From contig NZ_JNZS01000009.1 of the NCBI RefSeq assembly GCF_000718515.1, positions 124,001 to 188,000 on the forward strand: 64,000 nucleotides of DNA, in the 5' to 3' direction. Below are positions 36,860-47,254 of the stretch, piece by piece; positions within the stretch are counted from its first letter, which is position 1; each line of letters starts with the position of its first letter. Origin of the DNA: Micromonospora parva (GTDB lineage: Bacteria; Actinomycetota; Actinomycetes; Mycobacteriales; Micromonosporaceae). The position numbers were made by a program, and so were the translations under genes. The notes under the pieces were generated by a model. The model did not search any database and had not been told where the DNA came from. It saw only the letters and a list, made by a program, of their open reading frames with translations.

Positions 36860-38689
36860 GTGGCCGGTACGACCGACCTTGCCGCGGTGTGGTTAGCGGC
36901 GACCGACGAACTCGCCGACGAGATCATCTCCGCCCAGCAGCGTGCCTATCTACGGCTGACCCGGCTGCGGGCGATCGTCGAGGACACCGCGCTGCTCTCC
37001 GTCCCGGACGCGTTCACCCGCGACGTGATCGAGTCACGGCTGCGCCCGGCGATCACCGAGGCGCTCACCCGTCGGCTCGGCCGACCGATCCAGGTCGCGG
37101 TCACCGTTCGGGTGGCCGAGGACGCCACCGGCCGACCGGCTGGCACCGTCTACCGCAGCGCTCCGGAGGTCGGGCAGCTCGACCTCGACGTCCCGGGGGT
37201 CGCGTCGTTCGACGACGACCAGGACGCTCGGCCGGCCGCCGACGCGATGATCCCCGAGCAGTCACCCGCGCCGCGTACGCCCGATCCGGGTCCGCCGCCC
37301 GCGCCGGCGGGTCCGCCGCTCGCGCCGACCGTCGACGGGCACCGCTCCGGGCTGATCCCGGCCAGCAGGGACGGGCAGGAGGCGTTGTTCAGCGCCGCCT
37401 TCGCCGAACCCATCCGGCCGAACCGGCCGGGTCCGGACCGGCGCGGCTACGACGAGCAGGCGGCCCGCCTCGACCCACCCGGCCCGGACACCCGGCCCTA
37501 CGAGCCCCGCTACCGGGATGACTCGGCGTCGCCACGCGACCAGCACGTGATCCGCTCGCTCCCCCGGGACAGCGGAACGGACAGCGGCCCGGGTCGCAGC
37601 GCTGTGGACCACCGCAACGGTGGCCGCGACGACCGCCGGTTGCCCGGTGCCGACACCGGTGGCAACCGGCTCAACCCGAAGTACATGTTTGAGACCTTCG
37701 TCATCGGGTCGTCCAACCGGTTCGCCCACGCGGCGAGCGTGGCGGTGGCGGAGTCGCCGGCCAAGGCGTACAACCCGCTGTTCATCTACGGGCACTCGGG
37801 GCTGGGCAAGACCCACCTGCTGCACGCCATCGGGCACTACGCCACCACGCTCGGCAACGCCCGCTCGGTCCGCTACGTCTCGACCGAGGAATTCACCAAC
37901 GACTTCATCAACTCGCTCCGGGACGACAAGACCAGCGCGTTCCAGCGGCGTTACCGCGACGTCGACATCCTGTTGATCGACGACATCCAGTTCCTGGAGA
38001 ACCGCGAGCGCACCCAGGAGGAGTTCTTCCACACCTTCAACACGCTGCACAACGCCAACAAGCAGATCGTGATCACCTCGGACCGGTCGCCGCGCCAGCT
38101 CGCCACCCTCGAGGACCGGATGCGAACCCGGTTCGAGTGGGGGCTGCTGGCCGACATCCAGCCGCCGGATCTGGAGACCCGGATCGCGATCCTGCAGAAG
38201 AAGGCGGCGCAGGAGCGGATGTACGCCCCGCCGGACGTGTTGGAGTTCATCGCCTCCCGGGTGTCGAACTCGATCCGGGAGTTGGAGGGCGCGCTGATCC
38301 GGGTGACCGCGTTCGCCAGCCTGACCCGGTCGACGGTCGAGCTGTCGCTGGCCGAGGAGGTGCTGCGGGACTTCATGCCCGACGGCGCCGGCCCGGAGAT
38401 CAACGCCGACCAGATCATGGCCTCGACGGCGGACTACTTCGGGGTGAGCCTGGAGGACCTGCGGGGCCAGTCCAGGTCCCGGGTCCTGGTCAACGCCCGC
38501 CAGGTGGCCATGTACCTGTGCCGGGAGCTGACCGAGTTGTCGCTGCCCCGGATCGGGCAGGCGTTCGGTGGCCGGGACCACACCACAGTGATGCACGCCG
38601 ACCGCAAGATTCGTCAGCAGATGGCCGAGCGCCGCTCGCTCTACAACCAGATCGCCGAGCTGACCAACCGGATCAAGCAGAACAGCTGA
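36860..38689 (+). CDS. dnaA: Chromosomal replication initiator DnaA
   Basis: 609 residues from GTG 36860, with GAGGGGG upstream. Domain I (1-90) contacts other replisome proteins. Domain II (about 95-265) is a long Pro/Asp/Arg-rich linker, as in other filamentous actinobacteria. The AAA+ domain has Walker A GHSGLGKT at 311-318, Walker [10 protein letters not shown] and the sensor segment ITSDRSP. The C-terminal DNA-binding domain carries the DnaA signature [14 protein letters not shown] (about 572-585). It opens oriC and is followed by an intrinsic terminator. Confidence 0.98.
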   Translation: MAGTTDLAAVWLAATDELADEIISAQQRAYLRLTRLRAIVEDTALLSVPDAFTRDVIESRLRPAITEALTRRLGRPIQVAVTVRVAEDATGRPAGTVYRSAPEVGQLDLDVPGVASFDDDQDARPAADAMIPEQSPAPRTPDPGPPPAPAGPPLAPTVDGHRSGLIPASRDGQEALFSAAFAEPIRPNRPGPDRRGYDEQAARLDPPGPDTRPYEPRYRDDSASPRDQHVIRSLPRDSGTDSGPGRSAVDHRNGGRDDRRLPGADTGGNRLNPKYMFETFVIGSSNRFAHAASVAVAESPAKAYNPLFIYGHSGLGKTHLLHAIGHYATTLGNARSVRYVSTEEFTNDFINSLRDDKTSAFQRRYRDVDILLIDDIQFLENRERTQEEFFHTFNTLHNANKQIVITSDRSPRQLATLEDRMRTRFEWGLLADIQPPDLETRIAILQKKAAQERMYAPPDVLEFIASRVSNSIRELEGALIRVTAFASLTRSTVELSLAEEVLRDFMPDGAGPEINADQIMASTADYFGVSLEDLRGQSRSRVLVNARQVAMYLCRELTELSLPRIGQAFGGRDHTTVMHADRKIRQQMAERRSLYNQIAELTNRIKQNS

Positions 38690-38730
38690 CGGGTACGACC
38701 GCCGTCGCGGCGGTGCACAACCTGAGGACA

Positions 38731-38765
38731 CGCCCGACCGGAGATCCGGTCGGGCGTTCTTTTTG
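38731..38765 (+). terminator. Intrinsic terminator after dnaA
   Basis: CGCCCGACCGG (38731-38741) and its perfect complement (38746-38756) with an AGAT loop, followed by TTCTTTTTGG. It isolates oriC from dnaA transcription. Confidence 0.85.
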
Positions 38766-38799
38766 GTCAGTCAGCTGGACTCTCGACATGGTGTAGACC

Positions 38800-39300
38800 A
38801 CAGGATCAAGGCCGTGACCGCCTCGATCCCCACTCGTTGTCCACAGCTCGTTATCCACCGTCGGTGGATAACTACGGTCCGTCCTCCGCCAGTTACCCAC
38901 AGGCTGTGGAGAAACCCTGTGCACGAGGCTGTGGACGCCTGGGGACGACGGTCGGGTTATCCACCGGTCATCATCAACCTGTGTACGGGCTGTTGAAGGT
39001 TCTGGGGATGACGGCAATGGTGATCTTCCCCGCGATCCACAGGCTTGGGGAGAAAGTCGGTGGATTACCGGTGGACAACCGGTGGACAACGGTGGACAAC
39101 CGGCCGCCGTCGCCGGGCTGTGGACACAGAAGCCGGTTGTACCCCCGGTTCTCCACAGCTAAATCACCGGTCGATAACCTGTCTGAGCTGCGCAGACCTC
39201 GGTTTTCCACAGTTTGCACAGGTGCGATGAAGACGATGAGTTATCTCTTCTAAGAGAACAAAAACCAATCATCACCGTTGGGCTTTCTGTGGATCGGGCC
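38800..39300. other. oriC: Origin of replication oriC
   Basis: Between dnaA and dnaN. One perfect box TTGTCCACA is at 38837-38845. Near-consensus boxes include 38851-38859, 38863-38871, 38893-38901, 38905-38913, 38957-38965, 39033-39041, 39059-39067, 39119-39127, 39149-39157 and 39203-39211. Three copies of GGTGGACAA follow each other at 39070, 39081 and 39091. An AT-rich stretch at 39231-39275 (GAGTTATCTCTTCTAAGAG onward) is the likely unwinding element. Boxes occur in both orientations. Confidence 0.93.
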
Positions 39301-39465
39301 GAACGCTGTCGGATCAGCCCGTCAGCATCGACACGATCCATGGGGTCGGGCGCACAGCCGATGTCCCTGCGCCCTAAGGTGCGATGGGTACCCGCACGGT
39401 CGGGCGGGACGGTAGGCAGCGGTCGGCATGAGAGAGTTGTCGCTGACGTCGACGCGGAGGCATTG

Positions 39466-40599
39466 ATGAAGTTCCGAGTGGAGCGCGACGCGCTCGCCGA
39501 GGCTGTGGCGTGGACCGCGAAGAGCCTGCCCAACCGGCCGTCCGTACCGGTGCTCGCCGGGGTGATGCTCCGCGTCACCGATGGCAACCTGCGGGTCTCC
39601 GGGTTCGACTACGAGGTCTCCAGCCAGGTGACCGTCGAGGTGCAGGGCGACGCCGACGGCGCCGCGCTCGTCTCCGGCCGCCTGCTCGCCGAGATCACCA
39701 AGGCGTTGCCGGCCAAGCCGGTCGACATCGCCGCGGTCGGCGCGCACCTCGAGTTGGTCTGCGGCAGCGCCCGGTTCACCCTGCCCACCATGCCGGTGGA
39801 GGATTACCCCGCGCTGCCCGAGATGCCGCAGAGCGCCGGCACTGTCGACGCCGCCGCGTTCGCCACAGCGGTTTCCCAGGTGGCCATCGCGGCCGGCCGG
39901 GACGAGACGCTACCGATGATGACCGGTGTCCGCGTCGAGCTGTCCGGCGACACGTTGTCGATGCTCGCCACCGACCGGTACCGGTTGGCGCTGCGCGAGA
40001 TCCAGTGGCGGCCGGACGACCCCGAGGTGAGCATCAACGCCCTGGTGCCGGCCCGCACGCTGAACGACACCGCCAAGGCCCTCGGCCCGCTGGGCGGCGA
40101 GGTCACCCTCGCCCTCGCCCAAGGGGCTGCCGGTGAGGGCATGGTCGGTCTCGCCGGCGGCACCCGTCGTACCACCAGCCGGCTGCTCGACGGCGCCAAC
40201 TACCCGCCGGTGCGGTCGCTCTTCCCGGCCACGCACAACGCCGAGGCCCGAGTTTCGGTCAGCACGCTGATCGAGGTCGTCAAGCGGGTCGCGCTGGTCG
40301 CCGAACGCACCACGCCGGTGCTGCTCAGCTTCAGCGCCGACGGTCTGGTGGTCGAGGCCGGCGGTTCCGAGGAGGCGCGGGCGAGCGAGGCGATGGAGGC
40401 CACCTTCACCGGTGACCCACTGACCATCGGCTTCAACCCGCAGTACCTCATCGACGGTCTGGCAAACCTGGGCGCTCAGACGGCCGTGCTCTCGTTCGTC
40501 GACGCCTTCAAGCCCGCGGTGATCTCACCCGCTGGCGAGGATGGCGAGGTCATTCCGGGGTACCGGTACCTCATCATGCCGATCCGCGTCTCGCGCTGA
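39466..40599 (+). CDS. dnaN: DNA polymerase III beta sliding clamp
   Basis: 377 residues from ATG 39466, with GGAGG (39456-39460) upstream. Homodimeric ring that tethers the replicative polymerase. Starts MKFRVERDALAEAVAW and ends YRYLIMPIRVSR, the standard C-terminal M-P-x-R motif; three clamp domains fill the length. Next gene is gnd after 40 bp, as is usual in actinobacteria. Confidence 0.98.
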   Translation: MKFRVERDALAEAVAWTAKSLPNRPSVPVLAGVMLRVTDGNLRVSGFDYEVSSQVTVEVQGDADGAALVSGRLLAEITKALPAKPVDIAAVGAHLELVCGSARFTLPTMPVEDYPALPEMPQSAGTVDAAAFATAVSQVAIAAGRDETLPMMTGVRVELSGDTLSMLATDRYRLALREIQWRPDDPEVSINALVPARTLNDTAKALGPLGGEVTLALAQGAAGEGMVGLAGGTRRTTSRLLDGANYPPVRSLFPATHNAEARVSVSTLIEVVKRVALVAERTTPVLLSFSADGLVVEAGGSEEARASEAMEATFTGDPLTIGFNPQYLIDGLANLGAQTAVLSFVDAFKPAVISPAGEDGEVIPGYRYLIMPIRVSR

Positions 40600-40639
40600 T
40601 CGCGCCCAGCAACACCCAGATCCACGGAGGTAGAAACAC

Positions 40640-41512
40640 ATGCAGCTCGGCCTGGTAGGACTCGGCCGTATGGGCGGCAACATGCGGGAGCGGTTGCGTT
40701 CGGCCGGGCACGAGGTGGTCGGCTTCGACCACAACGCGCAGATCAGCGACGTTACGACCCTCGCCGGCCTGGCGGAGAAGCTCGAGTCCCCGCGCGCGGT
40801 CTGGGTCATGGTGCCCGCGGGTGTCACCGACGCCACCATCGACGAGCTCGCCGAGGTGCTCGGCGAGGGCGACATCATCATCGACGGCGGCAACTCGCGC
40901 TTCAGCGACGACGCCCCCCGCGCCGAGCGGCTCAACCAGCGGGGCATCGGCTACCTGGACGTCGGCGTCTCCGGCGGCGTCTGGGGCCGGCAGAACGGCT
41001 ACGGGCTGATGGTCGGCGGTTCCCAGGAGCACGTGGACCGGCTGATGCCGATCTTCAACGCGCTCAAGCCGGAGGGCGAGTTCGGTTTCGTGCACGCCGG
41101 CCCGGTCGGGGCCGGGCACTACTCGAAGATGGTGCACAACGGCATCGAATACGGCCTGATGCACGCCTACGCCGAGGGCTACGAGCTGATGGCCGCCTCG
41201 GAGCTGGTGACCAACGTGCCGGGCGTCATCAAGTCCTGGCGGGAGGGCACCGTCGTCCGTTCCTGGCTGCTCGACCTTCTGGACCGGGCGCTCGACGAGG
41301 ACCCGGAGCTGGCCGACCTGAGCGGCTACACGGAGGACACCGGCGAGGGTCGGTGGACGGTCGACGAGGCGGTCCGGTTGGCGGTGCCGCTGAACGTCAT
41401 CACGGCTTCGCTGTTCGCCAGGTTCGCCTCACGGCAGGACGACTCGCCCGCCATGAAGGCCGTCTCCGCGCTGCGTCAGCAGTTCGGTGGCCACGCCGTG
41501 CACAAGCGCTGA
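40640..41512 (+). CDS. gnd: 6-phosphogluconate dehydrogenase (short form)
   Basis: 290 residues. Oxidative decarboxylation of 6-phosphogluconate to ribulose 5-phosphate. NAD(P) motif GLGRMG at 7-12, substrate segment [21 protein letters not shown], and the catalytic lysine in [16 protein letters not shown]. The short form, lacking the long C-terminal domain, is the type common in actinobacteria and often NAD-dependent. GGAGGTAG precedes the ATG. It lies between dnaN and recF, a conserved position. Confidence 0.92.
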   Translation: MQLGLVGLGRMGGNMRERLRSAGHEVVGFDHNAQISDVTTLAGLAEKLESPRAVWVMVPAGVTDATIDELAEVLGEGDIIIDGGNSRFSDDAPRAERLNQRGIGYLDVGVSGGVWGRQNGYGLMVGGSQEHVDRLMPIFNALKPEGEFGFVHAGPVGAGHYSKMVHNGIEYGLMHAYAEGYELMAASELVTNVPGVIKSWREGTVVRSWLLDLLDRALDEDPELADLSGYTEDTGEGRWTVDEAVRLAVPLNVITASLFARFASRQDDSPAMKAVSALRQQFGGHAVHKR

Positions 41513-41528
41513 GCGGCGTCCACAACCT

Positions 41529-42662
41529 GTGTACGTTCACCGGCTGGAACTGGTCGACTTCCGCTCGTACGAGCGGGTGGCCGTCGACCTCCAGCCGGGG
41601 GCGAACGTCCTGATCGGCGCCAACGGTGTCGGTAAGACCAACCTCGTCGAGGCGCTGGGCTACGTGGCGACCCTGGACTCACACCGGGTCGCCACCGACG
41701 CGCCGCTGGTCCGGATGGGCGCATCGTCCGCGGTGATCCGCTGCGCTGTGGTGCACGACGGCCGCGAGCTTCTGGTCGAGCTGGAGATCGTGCCCGGCAA
41801 GGCCAACCGAGCCCGGCTGGGTCGCTCACCGGCGCGACGGGCCCGGGACGTGCTGGGGGCGCTGCGGTTGGTGCTCTTCGCCCCCGAAGACCTGGAGCTG
41901 GTCCGGGGCGACCCGGCCGAGCGTCGCCGCTACCTGGACGACCTGCTGGTCAACCGCCAGCCCCGGTACGCGGGTGTGCGGGCCGACTACGAGCGGGTCG
42001 TCAAGCAACGCAACGCCCTGCTGCGTACCGCGTACCTGGCCCGCAAGACTGGTGGGTCCCGGGGCGGTGACCTCGGCACCCTGGCGGTCTGGGACGCCCA
42101 CCTGGCCCAGCACGGCGCGGAGCTGCTCGCCGGCCGGCTGGAGCTGGTGGCCGCGCTCAGCCCGCACGTGGCCAAGGCGTACGACGCGGTGGCCGCCGGT
42201 CGGGGGGCGGCGAGCATCACCTACCGGCCGTCGATCGAGCTGGCCGAGTCGACCACCGATCGGGCCGCGTTGGCAGAGGCGCTGACGGCGGCCCTGGCCG
42301 CGTCCCGTTCCGCCGAGATTGAGCGGGGCACCACCCTGGTCGGTCCGCACCGTGACGAGTTGGCGTTGAGTCTCGGCCCGCTGCCCGCCAAGGGGTACGC
42401 CAGCCACGGCGAGTCGTGGTCGTTCGCGCTCGCGCTGCGGCTGGCCGGGTACGACCTGTTGCGCTCCGACGGCATCGAGCCGGTGCTGGTGCTCGACGAC
42501 GTCTTCGCGGAGTTGGACACCGGCCGCCGGGAGCGGTTGGCGGAGCTGGTCGGCGGGGCGAGTCAGCTGCTGGTGACCTGCGCGGTGGACGATGACGTGC
42601 CGGCCGCCCTGCGCGGCACCCGTTACCAGGTCGGCGAAGGGACGGTACGCCGTGTCGGATAA
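41529..42662 (+). CDS. recF: DNA replication and repair protein RecF
   Basis: 377 residues from GTG 41529. SMC-like ATPase that helps load RecA at gaps. Walker A GANGVGKT at 30-37 after the start [14 protein letters not shown], the signature [14 protein letters not shown] in the C-terminal half, and Walker [14 protein letters not shown]. The ribosome site is weak, and the gene starts 16 bp after gnd, suggesting coupled expression. Its end overlaps dciA by 11 bp. Confidence 0.96.
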   Translation: MYVHRLELVDFRSYERVAVDLQPGANVLIGANGVGKTNLVEALGYVATLDSHRVATDAPLVRMGASSAVIRCAVVHDGRELLVELEIVPGKANRARLGRSPARRARDVLGALRLVLFAPEDLELVRGDPAERRRYLDDLLVNRQPRYAGVRADYERVVKQRNALLRTAYLARKTGGSRGGDLGTLAVWDAHLAQHGAELLAGRLELVAALSPHVAKAYDAVAAGRGAASITYRPSIELAESTTDRAALAEALTAALAASRSAEIERGTTLVGPHRDELALSLGPLPAKGYASHGESWSFALALRLAGYDLLRSDGIEPVLVLDDVFAELDTGRRERLAELVGGASQLLVTCAVDDDVPAALRGTRYQVGEGTVRRVG

Positions 42663-43263
42663 GCCAGGCACCGAGCGGTCGGCGGCAGGCGACGCCGCGG
42701 CTGCGCGTACTCCGAAGGTCGCTGCGGAGTCGGCGGGCGGTGAGCCGGCGGCGGCCGCCAGCGGGCCGGAGCTGGCCCGGGCGGTGCTCGACGCGGCGCT
42801 GTCCCGGCGGCAGGCGGCGGCCCGCGCCCGGCGTGCGCCCGGCGGTGGCGACGCCGCCGGCGGCTCGGGCCGGCGGTTGCGTGGCTACTCCGGCCCGGGC
42901 CCCGACCCGCGCGATCCGCAGCCGCTCGGCGCGGTGCTGAACCGGCTGGTCAAGGCGCGCGGCTGGCAACAGCCGGCGGCCGAGGCCACCGTGTTCGGCG
43001 CCTGGGAGCGGGTCGTCGGCGCTGAGGTGGCGCAGAACAGCCGCCCGGTGAAGTTGGAGAACGGCGAGCTGACCGTGGAGGCGCGCTCGACCGCCTGGGC
43101 CACCCAGCTGCGGCTGCTGGCCGGCTCGCTGCTCAAGCAGATCGCCAGCGAGGTCGGTCACAACGTGGTGCGCAAGCTGCACATCCACGGGCCGGCCGCG
43201 CCCTCCTGGGGGAAGGGCCCACGCCGGGTGCGCGGCCGGGGCCCCCGCGACACCTACGGCTGA
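42652..43263 (+). CDS. dciA: DciA-like DUF721 replication protein
   Basis: 203 residues from GTG 42652, overlapping recF. The first about 85 residues are Ala/Gly/Arg-rich and disordered. The DUF721 KH-like domain (about 90-180) has [32 protein letters not shown] and [26 protein letters not shown]. DciA interacts with the replicative helicase in bacteria without DnaC. The recF-dciA-gyrB order is typical of actinobacteria. Confidence 0.88.
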   Translation: MSDKPGTERSAAGDAAAARTPKVAAESAGGEPAAAASGPELARAVLDAALSRRQAAARARRAPGGGDAAGGSGRRLRGYSGPGPDPRDPQPLGAVLNRLVKARGWQQPAAEATVFGAWERVVGAEVAQNSRPVKLENGELTVEARSTAWATQLRLLAGSLLKQIASEVGHNVVRKLHIHGPAAPSWGKGPRRVRGRGPRDTYG

Positions 43264-43272
43264 GCCGCCGGC

Positions 43273-43500
43273 TCAGCCGCGCCGGTCCGCCTCGCGGGCT
43301 GCCCGCTTGCGCTCCCGCTGCTCCCGGGTGTGGCGCTTGCGCTCGGCCAGGTCGCGTTTCCACGCTTCGCGGGCCTCGGCCGAACCGCCCTGCACCGCGC
43401 CCTGCACCCCTTCGGCGGGGCCGGCGAGGTGCCGGAAGGCCCACCGCATCAGTCGGCCGCCCTCGCCCGGGGCCCTGGTGACCGCGCCGTCCTCGCTCAT
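43273..43500 (-). CDS. Small basic protein of unknown function
   Basis: 75 residues, ATG at 43500. The first half is neutral (MRWAFRHLAGPAEGVQGAVQGG); the second half is a highly charged Arg/Lys/Glu helix (AEAREAWKRDLAERKRHTREQRERKRAAREADRRG split by position), which may bind nucleic acid or form a coiled coil. I do not recognise the family. It converges on dciA with 9 bp between stops. The gene is plausible but not certain. Confidence 0.5.
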   Translation of the reverse strand: MSEDGAVTRAPGEGGRLMRWAFRHLAGPAEGVQGAVQGGSAEAREAWKRDLAERKRHTREQRERKRAAREADRRG

Positions 43501-43575
43501 CTGCCGCCTCTTTCCGGGTCACGTCGTCCCGCCGGGCCAGGCCCGCCGCACGAGCAGACCGTTGGGGTACGAATG

Positions 43576-43589
43576 ATTGGTGCACCAAT
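43576..43589. promoter_or_regulatory. Palindromic operator upstream of ohrR-like gene
   Basis: ATTGGTGCACCAAT is a perfect 14-bp palindrome 40 bp upstream of the start codon. A second small inverted repeat, ACGAT...ATCGT (43597-43610), follows. Position and form fit autorepression by the MarR-family protein encoded downstream. Confidence 0.6.
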
Positions 43590-43628
43590 TATCGGTACGA
43601 TAGTCATCGTGCGGAGGGAGGGCAACCG

Positions 43629-44117
43629 ATGAGCGAACGACCGGACGGCGTCGACCCGCTGGCCCTGGAGCAGCAGGTGTGCTTCGCCCTCTCGGTCGCC
43701 GCGCGCAGCGTGGTGGCCGTCTACCGGCCGCTGCTGGAACCGATGGGGTTGACCCACCCGCAGTACCTGGTGATGTTGGCCCTCTGGCAGCACGCGCCGT
43801 TGTCCGGCCGCGACCTCAGCCGCCTGCTCCAGCTCGACCCGGGCACGCTGTCACCCCTGCTCAAGCGCCTTGAGGCGGGCGGCTACCTGCGCCGGGAACG
43901 CGACCCGAGCGACGAGCGCAGCCTCGCCGTCACCCTCACCGCCAGCGGCGCCGCGCTGCGGAGTCAGGCCGAACTGATCCCGGCCGCGATCGTGCAGCGG
44001 CTCGGGCTGCCCGTCGAGGACCTGCAACACCTGCACGCGGTGCTCACACAGCTGATCTCAGCCGCCAACCGGCCGGCCGGCCCGGAGACGGACGCGGCGG
44101 CTCAGGCGTCGGCGTAG
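43629..44117 (+). CDS. MarR-family peroxide sensor, OhrR-like
   Basis: 162 residues. The N-terminal helix LEQQVCFALSVAARSVVAVYRPLL carries Cys18 at the place of the reactive cysteine of OhrR, followed by LTHPQYLVMLALW and the winged helix LSRLLQLDPGTLSPLLKRLEAGGYLRRERDPSDERSLAVTLT (in parts). OhrR senses organic hydroperoxides through this cysteine. No ohr gene is next to it; the convergent neighbour is unknown. A palindrome upstream suggests autoregulation. Its end overlaps the convergent gene by 16 bp. Confidence 0.8.
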   Translation: MSERPDGVDPLALEQQVCFALSVAARSVVAVYRPLLEPMGLTHPQYLVMLALWQHAPLSGRDLSRLLQLDPGTLSPLLKRLEAGGYLRRERDPSDERSLAVTLTASGAALRSQAELIPAAIVQRLGLPVEDLQHLHAVLTQLISAANRPAGPETDAAAQASA

Positions 44118-44656
44118 ACGGCGAACCCGCGCTCGGCGCAGCGCCGGTAGAACGCCGCCAGCACGCCCAGCTCGGCGCAGGTGAAGTTCCACTGCGGCGG
44201 ATCGCCGCGCTCGTCGCGCAGCGCGTCGAGCCGACTCTCCAGCCAGCGCAGCTGCTGTTCGGCCAACCGGCCGTCGCCGAGCAGAGCACGCAGCACGGTG
44301 CTCACCGACTCGAAGGTGACCGCCTCGCCGGTCGGGCGGTGCGCGGCCACGAACCGTTCGATGCCGCTCGCGATCCAGGAGCAGCCGTCCGGGTCGATCA
44401 CCGGGTCCTCGTCCTCGGCGGCGGCGTCTGTGGCGTACAACACACCTTCGAGGCCGAGCAGGAGATCCACCAACTCGGTGTACGCGGTCGCCCGGATGGT
44501 GCCGGTCTTCGCGATGAGCTCGGCCAGCGCCGCGGTCGGCGCGGAGATGCGCGGTAGGTCGACGATCTCGCCGAAGTCGACGAACTCGGCCGGCGCCACC
44601 GGATCGTAGAAGCGGCCGGTCCGCGGCCAGTGCACCGCGACGTTGTCCAGCCCCAT
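44102..44656 (-). CDS. Conserved-looking protein of unknown function
   Basis: 184 residues, soluble and acidic, from ATG 44656 with a good GAGGTGACAG site. Visible blocks are GLDNVAVHWPRTGRFYDPVAPAEF, a helical middle, and CAELGVLAAFYRRCAERGFAVYADA at the end. No membrane segment and no enzyme motif; I do not recognise the family. It converges on and overlaps the ohrR-like gene, which does not by itself link their functions. Confidence 0.7.
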   Translation of the reverse strand: MGLDNVAVHWPRTGRFYDPVAPAEFVDFGEIVDLPRISAPTAALAELIAKTGTIRATAYTELVDLLLGLEGVLYATDAAAEDEDPVIDPDGCSWIASGIERFVAAHRPTGEAVTFESVSTVLRALLGDGRLAEQQLRWLESRLDALRDERGDPPQWNFTCAELGVLAAFYRRCAERGFAVYADA

Positions 44657-45177
44657 CTGTCACCTCTTAAAGAGCACGTGTCGGGTCGATCGGGTCGATC
44701 GTCCCGGTTCCAACCGGTAAAGATCAAGGCTGGTTCCGGGGCGCCGCAAACGTACGGCACTGACGGTTCGGCCGCGACCCCCGACCCGCCCGACCGCGGG
44801 TCAACCCGTTCCGGGGCGGCGCGTGCGAAGCGGGCCTGGCGTGTGGGGGGAGTCGTGGGCGACGGGGTTCTGCCGGCTATGGACTTCTCAGCCGCCTCGC
44901 TGAGGGTGCCGAGTGGTGGTTCTGTCCTCCGCGCACAGTAGGATTGACAGTGAGACGAAGACCCGGTGCGGGAGTGGGACGGGGCCGGTGGCCCAGGTTC
45001 ATTCTCCACGTCGGGTCGAGCCGATCGCGATCCGCGGGCAACCGCGGCGACCGGCGCGTTCGACCCGCTGTCCGGAGGTCTCCGGCGCCGGTCCGCGCGC
45101 CGACGTCGCGTCCTGTCCGCCGAACCCGCGCCCGACGCGCCCCTACCGGCGCGGCTGACGCGAGAAAGTGGCCGAGG
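44657..45177. other. gyrB upstream region
   Basis: 520 bp between the divergent 184-residue gene and gyrB. TAGGAT at 44939-44944 could be a -10 element, but no convincing -35 box lies 16-18 bp upstream. Open frames here lack ribosome sites. It probably holds the supercoiling-responsive gyrB promoter. Confidence 0.4.
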
Positions 45178-47124
45178 GTGGCAGCGCAGGACAAGCAGGA
45201 GTACGGCGCAGAGTCGATCACCGTTCTCGAGGGGCTGGAGGCCGTTCGCAAGCGGCCCGGTATGTACATCGGGTCCACCGGCGAACGCGGTCTGCACCAC
45301 CTCGTCTGGGAGGTTGTCGACAACGCTGTCGACGAGGCGCTGGCCGGATACTGCGACACCATCGACGTGGTGCTGCTCGCCGACGGCGGCGTCCGGGTCA
45401 CCGACAACGGCCGTGGTTTCCCGGTCGACCTTCACCCGAAGCTCAAGAAGCCGGGTGTCGAGGTCGCGCTGACCGTGCTGCACGCCGGCGGCAAGTTCGA
45501 CGGCAAGGCGTACGCGGTCTCCGGTGGTCTGCACGGCGTCGGTGTCTCCGTGGTGAACGCTCTCTCCACCCGAATGGCCGTGGAGATCCACAAGTCCGGT
45601 TTCGTCTGGCGGCAGCAGTACACCAACTCCAAGCCCAGCCCACTGGACAAGGGCGAGGCCACCGACCGCACCGGCTCGGCGGTCTCCTTCTGGCCCGACC
45701 CCGACGTCTTCGAGACAGTCGACTTCGACTTCCAGACCATCTACCGGCGGCTGCAGGAGATGGCCTTCCTCAACCGGGCCCTCCGCATCCACCTGCTCGA
45801 CGAGCGGGTGGCCGAGGAGGAGGACGGCCGCCAGCGCGAGGTCACCTTCTTCTACGAGGGCGGCATCGCGGACTTCGTCCGGCACCTCAACGCCTCGAAG
45901 AGCCCGATCCACAAGACCGTGGTCGAGTTCGAGGCCGAAGAGGAGGGCATGTCACTTGAGATCGCCATGCAGTGGAACGAGTCGTACGGCGAGTCGGTCT
46001 ACACCTTCGCCAACACCATCAACACCCACGAGGGCGGCACGCACGAGGAGGGCTTCCGGTCCGCGCTGACCAGCGTGGTCAACCGGTACGGCACCGACAA
46101 GAAGCTGCTCAAGGGCGACGAGAAGCTCTCCGGCGAGGACATCCGCGAAGGGCTCGCGGCGATCATCTCGGTCAAGCTGGCCAACCCGCAGTTCGAGGGC
46201 CAGACCAAGACCAAGCTGGGCAACACCCCGGTGAAGAGCTTCGTGCAGCGGGTCTGCAACGACCGGCTGGTCGACTGGTTCGACCGCAACCCGGCCGAGG
46301 CCAAGATGATCATCACGAAGGCCTCCCAGGCGGCCCGGGCCCGGATCGCCGCGCAGCAGGCACGCAAGCTGGCCCGGCGCAAGTCGCTGCTGGAGTCCGG
46401 CTCGATGCCGGGCAAGCTGGCGGACTGCCAGTCGACCGACCCCCGCGAGTCCGAGGTGTTCATCGTCGAGGGTGACTCGGCCGGCGGCTCGGCCAAGCAG
46501 GGTCGCGACCCACGGACCCAGGCGATCCTGCCGATCCGCGGCAAGATCCTCAACGTGGAGAAGGCCCGGATCGACCGGGTGCTGAAGAACAACGAGGTCC
46601 AGGCGCTGATCACCGCGCTGGGCACCGGCATCCACGACGACTTCGACATGGAGAAGCTGCGGTACCACAAGGTGGTGCTGATGGCCGACGCGGACGTCGA
46701 CGGCCAGCACATCCAGACGCTGCTGCTCACCCTGCTGTTCCGCTTCATGCGTCCGCTGGTCGAGATGGGGCACGTCTACCTGGCCGCCCCGCCGCTCTAC
46801 AAGATCAAGTGGAACAAGAAGGGCGACGACGCCCAGTACGCCTACTCCGACCGCGAGCGGGACGGCCTGATCCTGCTGCGCCAGCAGAAGAAGCCGAACG
46901 CCAAGCCGGACGACATCCAGCGCTTCAAGGGCCTCGGCGAGATGAACTATCCCGAGCTGTGGGAAACCACCATGAACCCGGCGACGCGTACCCTGCGTCA
47001 GGTCACTCTCGACGACGCGGCGACCGCCGACGAGTTGTTCAGTGTGCTGATGGGTGAGGACGTCGAGGCGCGCCGGTCGTTCATTCAGCGCAACGCCAAG
47101 GACGTGCGGTTCCTGGATATCTGA
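45178..47124 (+). CDS. gyrB: DNA gyrase subunit B
   Basis: 648 residues from GTG 45178. ATPase subunit of gyrase. The GHKL domain has [10 protein letters not shown], the N-box helix, DNGRGFPV and [15 protein letters not shown]; the Toprim domain has [14 protein letters not shown] and DADVDGQHI. The C-terminus [19 protein letters not shown] contacts GyrA. CCGAGGG precedes the start. A frame open further upstream is not needed for any domain. Confidence 0.98.
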   Translation: MAAQDKQEYGAESITVLEGLEAVRKRPGMYIGSTGERGLHHLVWEVVDNAVDEALAGYCDTIDVVLLADGGVRVTDNGRGFPVDLHPKLKKPGVEVALTVLHAGGKFDGKAYAVSGGLHGVGVSVVNALSTRMAVEIHKSGFVWRQQYTNSKPSPLDKGEATDRTGSAVSFWPDPDVFETVDFDFQTIYRRLQEMAFLNRALRIHLLDERVAEEEDGRQREVTFFYEGGIADFVRHLNASKSPIHKTVVEFEAEEEGMSLEIAMQWNESYGESVYTFANTINTHEGGTHEEGFRSALTSVVNRYGTDKKLLKGDEKLSGEDIREGLAAIISVKLANPQFEGQTKTKLGNTPVKSFVQRVCNDRLVDWFDRNPAEAKMIITKASQAARARIAAQQARKLARRKSLLESGSMPGKLADCQSTDPRESEVFIVEGDSAGGSAKQGRDPRTQAILPIRGKILNVEKARIDRVLKNNEVQALITALGTGIHDDFDMEKLRYHKVVLMADADVDGQHIQTLLLTLLFRFMRPLVEMGHVYLAAPPLYKIKWNKKGDDAQYAYSDRERDGLILLRQQKKPNAKPDDIQRFKGLGEMNYPELWETTMNPATRTLRQVTLDDAATADELFSVLMGEDVEARRSFIQRNAKDVRFLDI

Positions 47125-47254
47125 CGGACTGCGCCGGATCGGCCGGGCCCTGCCCGGCCGATCCGGCGGTCCACAGAGTTATCCACAGCTTGGCCGGTAT
47201 CCACAGCGGTTATCCACAGCACGAAAACGACTCTGAGTCTGATAAGGGTATACA
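47125..47254. promoter_or_regulatory. gyrB-gyrA spacer with DnaA boxes
   Basis: 130 bp. Perfect TTATCCACA boxes are at 47179-47187 and 47210-47218; GTATCCACA (one mismatch) is at 47197-47205, all in one orientation, 18 and 13 bp apart. They lie directly upstream of gyrA, where bound DnaA could affect gyrA transcription. Confidence 0.75.

Noticed and set aside
39214..39465. A longer dnaN frame reaching into oriC
   Set aside because: The clamp begins at MKFRVERD with a good ribosome site; the upstream part covers the AT-rich origin element.
44900..44946. A gyrB promoter with TAGGAT as -10
   Set aside because: No -35 hexamer at 16-18 bp; left as a remark only.
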